Shown: piece after piece, positions 39,561 to 49,157 of the stretch
Layout: each line of letters starts with the position of its first letter
How positions within the stretch are numbered: position 1 is the stretch's first letter
Source of the DNA: JAGWRA01 sp963711505
GTDB lineage: Bacteria > Acidobacteriota > Vicinamibacteria > Vicinamibacterales > CAVVIG01
Length of the DNA stretch: 64,000 nt
Direction of reading: 5' to 3'
NCBI GenBank assembly: GCA_963711505.1
Contig: CAVQEJ010000003.1
Span: forward strand, 1,550,001 to 1,614,000
Program-made: the position numbers and the translations under genes
Notes under the pieces: generated by a model
Databases searched by the model: none
What the model was told of the DNA's origin: nothing
Seen by the model: only the letters and a program-made list of their open reading frames with translations

Positions 39561-42500
39561 CTACGGAATCCGGATCGGCGCCAGCCCGGCGGCGCGGCGC
39601 TTCGTGTTCAGCTGCGCCAGCCCGGTCGTCGCCAGCGCGTGCCACTTCGTCATCACCTGCTGGCCGCGCGCATGCGCGGTGCTGCAAGCTGCGACTTCAC
39701 GGGCCGTCGCCGCGACTTCCGCGGCCTGCATGGCCATCGCCGCCTCCATCTGCTCGTCGCTCGCGCCGTTCAGCGTCGGCGGTCCCGACGGCGCCGCGCG
39801 GAAGAAGCGGTTGGTCTGCGGCTTCGGCGCCGGCGCCACCGCCTCCACCTCCTTCGCGAACGCGGCCGCATCGGCCCCGCCGGCAGACCCGAGCGCCATC
39901 ACCAGCCCGCGCGCCTTCTCGTAGGCCGCGTGCGAGGCCACCGCGCCGTCGTACATCTGGCGCGACAGCAACGCCACCTGGTTCAGGGCGGCCGGCGACG
40001 TCTTCACGCGCGGGTCGAGCCGCAGCGTCAGCGGCTGCGTGTGGCTATTGCCGTTCACCGTCAGCCGCACCGTGTAATGGCCCGCGGGCGCCCACGGCGC
40101 GTCCACATCCGGGTACGTGTGCCCCGGCACGCCGTTGCCACGGCCGGCCTCGCGCGGCTCGGGGCCGATCGGATCGAAGTGCAGATCCCAGCTGAAGCGG
40201 TGCATCCCCGCGTTCGTGGAGAGCACCATCTGGGGCGCCGGCCAGTAGAGCGGCACCGCGCAGTTCGGGGCCGTCGGCGTCTGCTCGCACACCTTGTTGT
40301 ACGCCGCCGGGTCGAGGGCGGGATCGGGCTTCAGCACCGGGTCGTCGCTCGAGTAGGAGCGGATCACCTTGCCGGTGGCGTCGAGCACGTCCAGCTTGAC
40401 CGGGCCCATCGCGTTGGACGCCAGGTAGTAGTCGATGATGCCGCCGGGCGGCGGGTTCTCGCCGTGCGGCATCTCGGGCGGCCACTCGGTGGGGTCGTTC
40501 ATGCCGGGACGGACACGAACCGCCGTTTCCGGCTTGAACAGGTACGCGTCGGTCGCCTTCGCGGCCTCGGCCTCCTGGCGCAGCGGCGTCACGTCGTCGA
40601 GGATCCAGAAGCCGCGGCCGTGCGTCCCGGCCACCAGGTCGGAACACAGACACGACTCGTCGTCTTTCACCTGAATGTCGCGCACCGAGACCGCCGGCAT
40701 GTTCAGCCGCAGCGAGTGCCAGTGGCCGCCATCGTCGTACGACACCCAGACCTGCGTCTCGGTGGCGGCGTACAGCAGCCCCTTCCTGTGGGGATCCTCA
40801 CGGATGGAGTTCGCCACCGCGCCCGGCGGCAGGCCGTTGTCGATCTCGGTCCAGGTCTTGCCGCCGTCGTGCGTCCGCCAGAAGTGCGGATTCATGTCGT
40901 CGATCCGCATGGTGTTCGCCGCGGCGTACGCCGTGCCCCGGTCGAAGTGGCCGGCGTCGATGTTGAAGATGCGGGTCCACGGCTTGATCTGCGGCGGCGT
41001 CACGTTCGTCCAGTGCGCGCCGCCGTCGGTCGTCATCTGGATGTTGCCGTCGTCGGTGCCCGCCCAGAGCGTTCCGACGGCCAGCGGTGACGCCGACAGG
41101 GCCGTAATCGTCCCCTCGGGGCCGGGCTTCACGACCGCCGCATACTTCCCCGCCGTCGCCGGCACCTGCCAGGTCTGCCGCGACAGGTCGGGGCTGATGC
41201 GCTTCCAGCTGTGGCCGTGGTCGCGCGTCTCCCAGACGACGTTCGACGTGTAATAGAGGATGTTCGGGTCGACCGGCGACCAGAGGATCGGCATCGTCCG
41301 GACGTCGCGGTTGTATTCGCCGCCCCGCGGTCCCATGTTCGGGCCGACGCGCGTGGTCTGCCCGGTCCTGCGGTTGTACAGCGTCACGTCGTTGCGCGAG
41401 CTGCCGTACACCAGGTCCGGATTCTTCGGGTCGGGCGCCGCGATGCCGTACTCCTGGATGTTGACCGGATGCCAGTCGTGGAAGGTGATCATGCCGTCGT
41501 TCGACCGGCTGTCCACGCAGGCCGAGCCCGAGTCCTGCTGGCCACCGCACACGCGGTACGGGAAGGCGTCGTCGGTCGTCACGTGATACATCGCTGCCGT
41601 CGGCTGCGTGTACCAGTTGCTCCACGACTTGCCGCCGTTGGCCGACACCACCGCGCCCTGGTCGGAGACGACGAGGATGGTGTCGGGGTTGTGCGGATTG
41701 ATCCAAATCTTCTGGTAATCGTCGCCGCCGTACGCGCCGCGGACCGCCGTCCAATGGACGCCGCCGTCGTCGGTACGCCACATCACGGTGCTGGCGCTGT
41801 AGACGACGTCGTCGTTCTTCGGATCGACCGCGAGCGTCGGCAGGTCGCCGCCGCCGATCCGCCGCAGCGGCCGGGCATCGACGTGCGGCGTGGGCGCCGC
41901 CAGCGGTCCCTCCGGTACGTCCACCGCGGTCCAGTGCTCGCCCGCGTCGGTCGACTTGTAGAAGCCGACCACGCCGGTGGTGCCGCCGTCGCGGCCCTGC
42001 CCGGTGCCGGTCGACGGCGCCCGGGTGCCGGCCACCATCGCGTAAATCAGGTTCGAATTCCCGGGCGCGATCGCCAGGTTCGCCTCGATCACGCTCGGCA
42101 GTCCTGCCGTCAGCAGCTTCCAGGTGGTGCCTCCGTCGGTCGACTTGTAGATGCCGTTGCCGCCACCCGAGCCGCCGAACTCGGCTCCCTCGCGAAACGC
42201 CTGCTGCTGCTGCCAGAGCGTGGCGTAGACGACCTGCGGGTTCGACGGATCCAGGACCACGTTGTTGCCCGACGTGTACGTCGTCGCGGTACAGGACCTT
42301 CTGGAACGTCCGCCCCCCGTCGGTGGAGCGGAAGATGCCACGCTCCTCATTGGGGCCGTACGGATGCCCCAGCACCGCGACGAACAGCCGGTCGGGATTC
42401 TTCGGATCGACGGCGATATCGGCGATCATCTGGCTGTCGCGCAGTCCGAGGTGCGTCCAGGTCTTGCCGGCGTCGGTCGACTTGTACATCCCGTCGCCCG

Positions 42501-42867
42501 TCGACAGGTCGGGCCGGATGATGCCCGCCCCGCTGCCGACGTAGATGACGTTCGGGTCCGAAGGGGCGACGGCGATCGCGCCGATCGAGCCCGCCGGCTC
42601 CTTGTCGAAGAGCGGCACCCACGTGGAGCCGTAATCGGTGGAGCGCCAGACGCCGCCATTGTCGAAGCCGACGTAGAAGACGTTCGGCTCGCTGGGGACA
42701 CCGGCCAGCGCGCGAGCGCGCCCGGCCCGCGTCGGGCCGATCTCGCGCCAGTGCATGTCGCTGTAGACGTTCGGCGTCTGCGCCGCTTGCGCGGCTACGA
42801 ACGGCGACACCACGAACGGTGTGGCCGCGAGCAGCGCAACGGCGAAGGCCATGCGGAACGGGGTCAT
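39561..42867 (-). CDS. Large exported Asp-box (BNR/sortilin-like) protein, copy 3
   Basis: Starts MTPFRMAFAVALLAATPFVV (signal peptide ending VAAQAAQ), then MHWREIGPTRAGRARALAG and Asp boxes: STDYGSTWVP, STDAGKTWTH, STDGGRTFQK, STDGGTTWKL, STDAGEHWTA, TTDGGAHWTN, THDGGKTWTE. The C-terminal part holds beta-sandwich-like GMHRFSWDLHFDPIGPE and a helical end (LNQVALLSRQMYDGAVASHA to RRAAGLAPIRIP). One frame change near 42285; joined length is about 1,100 residues. Same architecture as the other three copies but divergent in sequence. Presumed extracellular; substrate not assignable. Confidence 0.8.
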
Positions 42868-43217
42868 GCGCACAGAGACCGCCTCCTGAAGAGAACCCGG
42901 TTCGGGGACCGGGGAAATGCCAGGATCCCGCCCACGGAGTGTGAGGCGGAAGGGCCCCATCTTAACGCGATTGCCCGCCGATCGGGCGCCTGGACGTCCC
43001 GAGTCCGTGAACCGGCTCCCCCGGTCTCCCGCTCCTCGACGCCGCCGGCTCCGCGACCCGGCCGCCGCCCGGCTGCCCGACGCGGTCCGGCGTTGAGCGG
43101 GTCTTCGTCTTTGGCGTATCCTTGCGGTTCACCTGGACAGACACCGATTGCCGAAACCCGTCCGTTGAGAACCGCGCCCTCGCGAGGGCGCCAGTCCGCG
43201 CAGGGAGGTAAAGGATC
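42868..43217. other. Divergent promoter region
   Basis: Spacer of 350 bp between the leftward Asp-box gene and the rightward metallo-hydrolase gene. No gene is visible. It must carry both promoters; I cannot place hexamers confidently. A strong AGGGAGG ribosome site lies at its right end. Confidence 0.4.
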
Positions 43218-44108
43218 ATGGCACGCGCGCATCTGCTTCGTAGCGGCCTGGCGCTGATGGTCGTGGGGGCCCTGGCCGCCCCGGCCTTCGCCCAGGGCCA
43301 GACCGAGCCGCTCACCGTCAGGAAGCTGTCGAGCAACGTCTACGTCGCCGAGGGCGGCGGCGGCAACAGCGGCATCATCATCGGCAATCAGGGCGTCATC
43401 GTCATCGACACGAAGACGTCGAAGGCCTACGGCGAAGAGCTGCTGGCCGAGGTCGCCAAGCTGACGCCCAAGAAGGTCACCGATGTCTTCCTGACGCACA
43501 GCGACGGCGACCACGTCAACGGCCTCGCCGCCTTCCCCACGGGGCTGACGATCGTCGCGCAGGAGGGCTGCAAGAAGGAGATGCAGGAAGCCATCGCCGC
43601 CGGCACGCGCGGCGCGCCGCCTGCCGACCAGCTCCCCAACCGGGTCGTCACCCAGCCGATCGAGGCCATGACGCTGCAGGGCATCAGGTTCGAAGTGCAC
43701 CACTGGGCACCGGCCCATACGAGCGGCGACCTCATCGTCTACCTGCCCGACGAGAAGATCGTCTTCACCGGCGACATCATCGCGGCCCAGCGGCCCGATC
43801 CGATCATCCACACGGAGAAGCACGGATCGTCGGAAGGCTGGATCACGACGATGAAGGGGATCCTGGCGCTGAGCGCCACGCAGTTCATCCCGGGGCACGG
43901 CGATCCGCAGACCCGGACGGAGGTCGAAGCGCGGCTGAACCGCGTGGCGGCCAAGCGTGCGGCCATCGTGAAGATGATCAAGGAGGGCAAGTCGCTCGCC
44001 GAGATCGAGAAGGCCGAAGGCGACGCCCCGGCGCCCGGCGCACAGCGCCCGCGGTTCGCGAGCTTCTCGCAGGTGGTCTACCAGGAAGTCACCGGCAAGA
44101 AGATGTAG
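43218..44108 (+). CDS. Exported metallo-beta-lactamase-fold hydrolase
   Basis: An intact 296-residue protein with signal peptide MARAHLLRSGLALMVVGALA (cleavage after PAFA). Zinc motifs of the fold are in order: THSDGDHVNG (HxxxDH type, with Ser-Asp-Gly between), the bridging Asp in KIVFTGDIIAAQRPD, HHWAPAHTSGDLIVYLPDE and the C-terminal His in FIPGHGDPQT. The first His motif is H-S-D-G-D-H as in the superfamily. A charged helical tail (AIVKMIKEGKSLAEIEKAEG) follows. Substrate cannot be told from sequence; the family includes lactonases, thioesterases and beta-lactamases. A good ribosome site (AGGGAGG) precedes the ATG. No frameshift. Confidence 0.85.
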   Translation: MARAHLLRSGLALMVVGALAAPAFAQGQTEPLTVRKLSSNVYVAEGGGGNSGIIIGNQGVIVIDTKTSKAYGEELLAEVAKLTPKKVTDVFLTHSDGDHVNGLAAFPTGLTIVAQEGCKKEMQEAIAAGTRGAPPADQLPNRVVTQPIEAMTLQGIRFEVHHWAPAHTSGDLIVYLPDEKIVFTGDIIAAQRPDPIIHTEKHGSSEGWITTMKGILALSATQFIPGHGDPQTRTEVEARLNRVAAKRAAIVKMIKEGKSLAEIEKAEGDAPAPGAQRPRFASFSQVVYQEVTGKKM

Positions 44109-44451
44109 CGGACGCCGGGCGGCAGACGCACCGTCACGGCGTTACGACGCGTACTAATCACCTTAACAATTGCCGGCGCACCCGGTCGAGCGCGATTGAC
44201 GCTACTGTCAGTTCGATGCCTCTGCCGGGTGAGTCGGATCGGCCCCTGGTTGCGACATGCATGGTCGCCATGTGACAACCGAGGCTGACGAGCAGATCGC
44301 GCGCTCACGTTAAGCTGCGTAAACCAGGGTAAAAGTTGCACGTCCGCGTGTAAGAGTTCCACCGCACCACATCCTCGACTGCTATAAGTGCTCCCGCACG
44401 CCATCCCGGATCCGTGACTCCGACAGAGGCTCTGGCGTCGAGGAGGATTCC
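44109..44451. other. Intergenic region before the collagen-like gene
   Basis: About 340 bp, less GC-rich than the flanks, with AT-rich spots at about 44155-44175 and 44310-44400 (e.g. CTATAAG near 44382). No gene is seen. It probably holds the collagen-like gene's promoter; no hexamer pair with standard spacing stands out. AGGAGG at 44441 is the ribosome site. Confidence 0.4.
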
Positions 44452-46209
44452 ATGCGAAGGGTTTGGACGTTCGTCGGCGTGATCGCCGCGAGCGTCGCAC
44501 TGTCGGCGCTGCCCGTTCAGGCCGGCACCACCGGACACGAGACCAGCAGCAGCTCCCACAACACCGGCGATCAGCACGCGACCGGCGATCACGACGGGCA
44601 CGGCGATCACGCCGGCGACCACGACGACGACGGCGATCACCAGACACAGCTCATCATCGACAACGCCTCGGTGTCGAGCGACCTGACCACCCTGTTCGTC
44701 AACGGCTGGAACTTCGGGACATCGCCGTCGGTTTATCTGAACGGCATCGCCCTCGGCGGTGTCACGCTGACCGACACCGGCCTGACGGCGACCATGCCCA
44801 CGCTGCCGCCCGGAAGCTATCTGCTCGTCGTCATGCGCGGGCACGCGGAAGACGAGAACGGATCGAACGTCGACGAGTTCGCCCTGACGCAGGGTGCCGT
44901 CGGCCCGCAGGGGCCGAAGGGCGACCAGGGCAACGTCGGGCCGCAGGGCCCCATCGGACCGCAAGGACCCAAGGGCGACGCCGGTGCGGCCGGCGCCACG
45001 GGCGCGGCGGGACCGCAGGGACCGAAGGGCGACATCGGTCCCAACGGTCCCGCCGGACCGCAGGGTCCGGCCGGCGCGCAGGGCGTTCCGGGGGCCACCG
45101 GGCCGGCCGGCCCGACAGGCCCCAAGGGCGATATCGGACCCAACGGTCCCGCGGGGCCGCAGGGTCCGGCCGGCGTGCAGGGCAATCCGGGCGCCACCGG
45201 GCCGGCAGGCCCGACGGGCCCCAAGGGCGATATCGGTCCCAACGGTCCCGCGGGGCCGCAGGGTCCGGCCGGCGTGCAGGGCGATCCGGGCGCCACCGGG
45301 CCGGCAGGTCCGACGGGCCCCAAGGGCGATATCGGTCCCAACGGTCCCGCGGGTCCGCAAGGCCCCACCGGCGCGCAGGGCAATCCGGGCGCCACCGGGC
45401 CGGCCGGCCCGACGGGCCCCAAGGGCGACATCGGTCCGACGGGACCGACGGGGCCGACCGGTCCAAAGGGTGATGTCGGTCCGACCGGCCCGACCGGCGC
45501 CCAGGGCGATCCGGGCGCTGCTGGTCCGGCCGGCCCGACAGGTCCCAAGGGTGACACGGGTCCTGCCGGCGCGACGGGTCCGCAAGGTCCTGCCGGCCCC
45601 ACCGGGCCGCAGGGTCCCACCGGCACCACGGGCCCCATGGGCCTGCCGGGCCCGCAGGGGCCAACCGGGCCGACCGGGCCTCAGGGCGCCGGCTTCTCGC
45701 CGAACTACGGGACGAAGACCTACAGTGAGATTGCGAGCGATCCGACCGGGGGTAACGACTTCGCGGAGATCGATTGTCCCGCGGGACAGATCGCGGTCGG
45801 CATCCAGGGGAAGGTCGGGCAGTACAACAACCAGTTCGGCCTGGTCTGTGCGCCGATTTCGAGCTTCTCGAACGACATCGCCGGCGTGCACGCGGTCACC
45901 GGGAGCACCAGCAACACGCCGACGGTCGGCAACCTGGGCGGCGGCTCCAATCTCGACTACAGCCGCATCTGCCCTGCCGGCTACGCGATGATCGGCGCGC
46001 ACGGCAGCATCGACAGCAGCTTCATCACGCCGTTGCTCGTGCACTGCGAGCAGATCGGCGGCGGTCCGCTGTACGACACGACGCTCGCCAACGGCACACC
46101 GGTGCCCGGCACGAACGTCGATCTCCGCTGCCCCGGCGGCGGGGTCGTCACCGGATTCCAGGGACGGGCCGGCGACGTGCTCGACCAGGTCCAGTTCATC
46201 TGCCACTGA
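44452..46209 (+). CDS. Secreted collagen-like protein with IPT/TIG domain
   Basis: Intact, 585 residues. Signal peptide MRRVWTFVGVIAASVALSAL, then a His/Asp-rich segment (about residues 35-60, HDGHGDHAGDHDDDGDH), an IPT/TIG-like beta domain (LIIDNASVSSDLTTLFVNGW to LPPGSYLLVVMRGH), and an unbroken Gly-X-Y collagen region from about 149 to 411 rich in GPAGPTGPKGDIGPNGPAGP. The C-terminal domain (about 415-585) is Cys-containing and globular (FAEIDCPAGQIAVGIQGKVG, CPGGGVVTGFQGRAGD) and is probably the trimerising head. The collagen region should form a triple helix on the surface or in an extracellular filament. The His/Asp segment may bind metal. It is monocistronic, convergent with the gene at 46294. 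Confidence 0.85.
   Translation: MRRVWTFVGVIAASVALSALPVQAGTTGHETSSSSHNTGDQHATGDHDGHGDHAGDHDDDGDHQTQLIIDNASVSSDLTTLFVNGWNFGTSPSVYLNGIALGGVTLTDTGLTATMPTLPPGSYLLVVMRGHAEDENGSNVDEFALTQGAVGPQGPKGDQGNVGPQGPIGPQGPKGDAGAAGATGAAGPQGPKGDIGPNGPAGPQGPAGAQGVPGATGPAGPTGPKGDIGPNGPAGPQGPAGVQGNPGATGPAGPTGPKGDIGPNGPAGPQGPAGVQGDPGATGPAGPTGPKGDIGPNGPAGPQGPTGAQGNPGATGPAGPTGPKGDIGPTGPTGPTGPKGDVGPTGPTGAQGDPGAAGPAGPTGPKGDTGPAGATGPQGPAGPTGPQGPTGTTGPMGLPGPQGPTGPTGPQGAGFSPNYGTKTYSEIASDPTGGNDFAEIDCPAGQIAVGIQGKVGQYNNQFGLVCAPISSFSNDIAGVHAVTGSTSNTPTVGNLGGGSNLDYSRICPAGYAMIGAHGSIDSSFITPLLVHCEQIGGGPLYDTTLANGTPVPGTNVDLRCPGGGVVTGFQGRAGDVLDQVQFICH
45025..45460 (+). repeat. 99-bp tandem repeats in the collagen-like gene
   Basis: AAGGGCGA(T/C)ATCGG recurs at 45025, 45124, 45223, 45322 and 45421, exactly 99 bp apart. 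Each unit encodes 33 residues (eleven G-X-Y triplets). The near identity suggests recent expansion and makes copy number likely to vary. Confidence 0.85.
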
Positions 46210-46232
46210 GGGTCGAAGACCACCGCGTCAAC

Positions 46233-46264
46233 GGCCGGTGCCGGACCCGCTCCCGGCGCCGGCC
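46233..46264. terminator. Hairpin between convergent genes
   Basis: GGCCGGTGCCG / CGGCGCCGGCC forms an 11-bp stem with one G-T wobble and a ten-base loop, centred in the 84-bp gap between the collagen-like gene and the leftward gene ending at 46294. It can serve both directions. Confidence 0.5.
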
Positions 46265-46293
46265 GGTCGTTTCCGCCCCGCCGAGCAGCCGCG

Positions 46294-47496
46294 CTACTTC
46301 CCCGCCTTGTGAATCCGATCGATGAACTGGTCGACGTAGCCGAGCACGCCCTTCAGCACGTCGGCGGCGAACGTCTTCGAGCCGCCGCCGGCCAGGCCGC
46401 CCTGGTGCAGCAACTGCACCTGCACGAGCACGGGCCGATCGTGGTACGAGAGGCGGGCGGAGGTGTTCGTGTCCAGGTCAACGTCGTAACGCGCGACGCA
46501 CGATCCCGGCGACGGGTTCACGGTCACGATGTTGACGTAGAGGTAGCTGTCCTCACTGGTGTGCTGGAGCACGGTGAAGCCGGCGTCGGTGAGCCGCTTC
46601 GACACGGCCGCCTCCATCGCGTCCCGCGTCAGGCCGCAGGACTCCGCCGCTTTGGAGCCCTCCAGCCCGTCGACCACGACGTTCAGCTTCGTCAACCCCT
46701 GCAGGTTCGCGTCGGGCCGCTGATCGATCGTCTCGCCCGGCGCCACGTCGCGGGCCGCGGGGACACCGCGCGGATCGGCGCCGGACGGAGCGGCGCCCGC
46801 GGGCGCGGCAGAGACCGGCTTCGCCGGGGCGGGCGGCCGGGCCGCCGCGGCCGCCGCCGCTTCCCGTGCATCGGCTTCCAGCGTCTGGGGCACGTAGACC
46901 CGCCTCACCGCATCGACAATCTGGCCGCGGTCGAGGAAGTCCGCCTGCACGATCAGCCGCGGCGGATCGGCGAGGCGCGAGTAGGTGTAGCGGAGCTGAC
47001 GGCCCGGCTCCACCTCGTAGGTCACCAGGAGGCGGCCGATTTCGCGTCGGGCGACCACGGCGACGGGGACGCCGCCGTCGAGCTGCAGCAGCCCCTCCTG
47101 GCCGTCCGGCTGGAAGGTACGTGACCATCGGCCGTCGTAGGTGATCGCCACGGCGGCGGAGGTGTCGAGGATCGCCAGGTGCGCGGGCGGCTGCCGGACC
47201 TCGCCCGTCAGTTGCGCGACGCGCCGGGCATCATCCTCGCTCTCGGGGAGCCGCAGCGGCGCGCCGACCGGCGCGCCCGCCGCCGCGTCGTCCACGCCCA
47301 ATCCGGCCGCACGCGCGCCGGACGGCAGCCAGGCGACGCCGAACCCGATATCGATCGGCAACTGGCTGAGCTGCCAGTCCAGCGTCCATCGTCCCGCCAG
47401 CCCGTCTGCCGGTGCCTGCGCGTGTCCCGGCACTGGCGCCAGCCCAACCGCCACCACCGCCGCGCCGAGCACGGTCACGAGTCTTGAACGCATCAT
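46294..47496 (-). CDS. Secreted uncharacterised protein (400 aa)
   Basis: Intact. Signal peptide MMRSRLVTVLGAAVVAVGLA, cleaved near PGHAQ. The N-terminal part reads like a lipocalin-like module (LAGRWTLDWQLSQLPIDI, AITYDGRWSRTFQPDGQEGL, LLVTYEVEPGRQLRYTYSRL, RLIVQADFLDRGQIVDAVRR), followed by an Ala/Pro linker (about 215-260) and a C-terminal domain LNVVVDGLEGSKAAESCGLT, EAAVSKRLTDAGFTVLQHTS, YLYVNIVTVNPSPGSC, ending with a helix LGYVDQFIDRIHKAGK. The C-terminal pattern resembles small periplasmic domains of unknown function. Two Cys there may pair. Function unknown. Confidence 0.65.
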   Translation of the reverse strand: MMRSRLVTVLGAAVVAVGLAPVPGHAQAPADGLAGRWTLDWQLSQLPIDIGFGVAWLPSGARAAGLGVDDAAAGAPVGAPLRLPESEDDARRVAQLTGEVRQPPAHLAILDTSAAVAITYDGRWSRTFQPDGQEGLLQLDGGVPVAVVARREIGRLLVTYEVEPGRQLRYTYSRLADPPRLIVQADFLDRGQIVDAVRRVYVPQTLEADAREAAAAAAARPPAPAKPVSAAPAGAAPSGADPRGVPAARDVAPGETIDQRPDANLQGLTKLNVVVDGLEGSKAAESCGLTRDAMEAAVSKRLTDAGFTVLQHTSEDSYLYVNIVTVNPSPGSCVARYDVDLDTNTSARLSYHDRPVLVQVQLLHQGGLAGGGSKTFAADVLKGVLGYVDQFIDRIHKAGK

Positions 47497-47665
47497 GCAG
47501 GACCCTTCCGGCAGCGTATCACAGGAGGATCCGCCGGACGCGGCGGTCTGGCAGGTGCGAGGAGCCGGACATCGAGGTCACGTCGAGTTTCAGCCGCCGG
47601 TCGTCTCGGCGGTCACGCGCGACGTCTGATGTCCGGCGTGAAGGTCTTCAGGATGACGTCCGGCG

Positions 47666-48948
47666 TCACGCCTCATCGGTCCCGCTCCGGCCGTCCGGAC
47701 CGAAACGGTTCGCCAGCGACAGCTCGGCCACGAGCAGCTTCAGCTGGCGGTTCTCGCCGGCCAGTAACTCCGCCGGCGTTGTCTCGTGTCCGGACGATGC
47801 CGCCGCTGGCCGGGCACCGGCCGCTGCCGCGCCGAGGCGCCGTAACAGTCCGGCGGCCGCGCCGACCACGTCACCCACCTCGTCACCACCGGCTTCCTTC
47901 TCGAGCGCCTCGGCGCGACCGACGTCAGCCGCGCCGAGGGCCTGCGCGGCGTGCCGGAGCCGACGCGTGAAGCTCCACATCGCCCCGGCGCCCAGCAGCA
48001 GGCCGACGGCGAGCAGGACGAGGCCGACCGTGAGCGCATGGTTGCGGTCGCGCCTGGCGCTCTCCGCTCGTGCGTCGAGCAGACCGTCGAGGGTCGGCAG
48101 CGACGTCCGCTCGAGCGCGAAGCCGGCATCGAGCACCTTCTGCAGGGCGGGCGCCAGACCGTCGGGCAGCGCCGCCTGCCCCGGCGGCGCGTTCAGGTGG
48201 GCGTTGACCAGAATCAATCGCCTCCGTCACCCGCTGACGGAACACCCGCACCGGCTCGTTCAGCACCGGCCCGAGCGCGGCATTGCCCTCGATGGCCACA
48301 CGGTAGTCGGTCCCCACACGCGCCAGCGACGCCTGCAGCAGGGCCACGGTGGCGATGAGGTTCAGCCGGGTCGCCTGATCGGGTGGATGGCCGCCGGCGG
48401 CATCGATCTCGTCCAGGAGTCGGTTGACGAGACGCCCCGTCGCCGGCAGGTTCGCCACCGTCGCGTCGGCGAGGTAGTAGGAATCGAGGACGGGATCGAG
48501 GGTCAGCTCGCTCGTGTCGCCCACGAGCTGCTCGAGGGTCTCGAGGCGCGACTCGATTTCGCGGCGGACCTTCACGGCATCGGGCGCCTCGGCGCGTCCC
48601 CGCCACGCGTCGCGCACCCCGACCATGTCCTCGGTGGTCTGCAGGCCGCTTCCGTTGTGCCGATCGAACTCGTCGAGGGCCGCGATGGCGCGGTCGAGTC
48701 TGGACTCGAGCGCGGAGTACGCGGGATTGGCGGTGCGGCCCGGCGTGCCGGCCAGGCGGCGGTCGGCGGGCAGCGCCTCTTCCACCGGCAGCATCTGCTG
48801 CAGGTAGGCGACGCCGACACGCTCCTGCTCCGCCATGCGGATCGATACATTCAGGCTCGCGGTGCTCTGCCGAGATCGCGACGACACTCGACAGCGCCAT
48901 CAGCGCGAACGCGATCGCCAGCACCACCGTCACGCGCAGTCGCTTCAT
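47666..48948 (-). CDS. Membrane receptor-like protein with helical sensor domain and no visible output domain (frameshifted)
   Basis: Starts MKRLRVTVVLAIAFALMALS (TM1). After a frame change near 48870: SLNVSIRMAEQERVGVAYLQ, a long helical periplasmic domain (LESRLDRAIAALDEFDRHNG, REIESRLETLEQLVGDTSEL, ATRLNLIATVALLQASLARV), another shift near 48210, then TM2 ALTVGLVLLAVGLLLGAGAM and a short cytoplasmic part (RRLRHAAQALGAADVGRAEA). This is the layout of chemoreceptor or histidine-kinase sensors, but it ends about 110 residues after TM2 with no HAMP-signalling or kinase motif. The end, AGENRQLKLLVAELSLANRF, resembles the leucine-zipper of IS3-family OrfA proteins. Ribosome site GGAGGAGG. Confidence 0.6.
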
Positions 48949-48978
48949 CGCCTCCTCCGTCACTCCCGGAACGGCCGC

Positions 48979-48986
48979 ATTATAAT
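48979..48986 (-). promoter_or_regulatory. -10 box of the receptor-like gene
   Basis: ATTATAAT reads as TATAAT on both strands within a palindromic CGCATTATAATGCG. On the leftward strand it lies about 30 bp before the ATG at 48948. No obvious -35. Confidence 0.45.
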
Positions 48987-49063
48987 GCGCCGGCCGGCTC
49001 GGTGCTTCGCGGAATCCGCCGCGCGTCTCATCGGCGCCTTGCACGCCGGCCGTCTGCGCCGCC

Positions 49064-49092
49064 TCGACAACGTCGGGCGGCCGTGCTATAAA
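49064..49092 (+). promoter_or_regulatory. Promoter of the DUF4239 gene
   Basis: TCGACA (49064-49069) and TATAAA (49087-49092) with a 17-bp spacer, about 65 bp upstream of the ATG at 49158. Confidence 0.55.
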
Positions 49093-49157
49093 CCAGCCAT
49101 TCATGGCGTCGCCTGGCGCCGTGACGCGCAGCAACGCCTCACACGGGAGCCCGCACG

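Noticed and set aside
44305..46206. A 633-codon leftward open frame antisense to the collagen-like gene
   Set aside because: Gly-X-Y codons give long stop-free antisense frames; the opposite strand has an ATG, ribosome site, signal peptide and collagen repeats.
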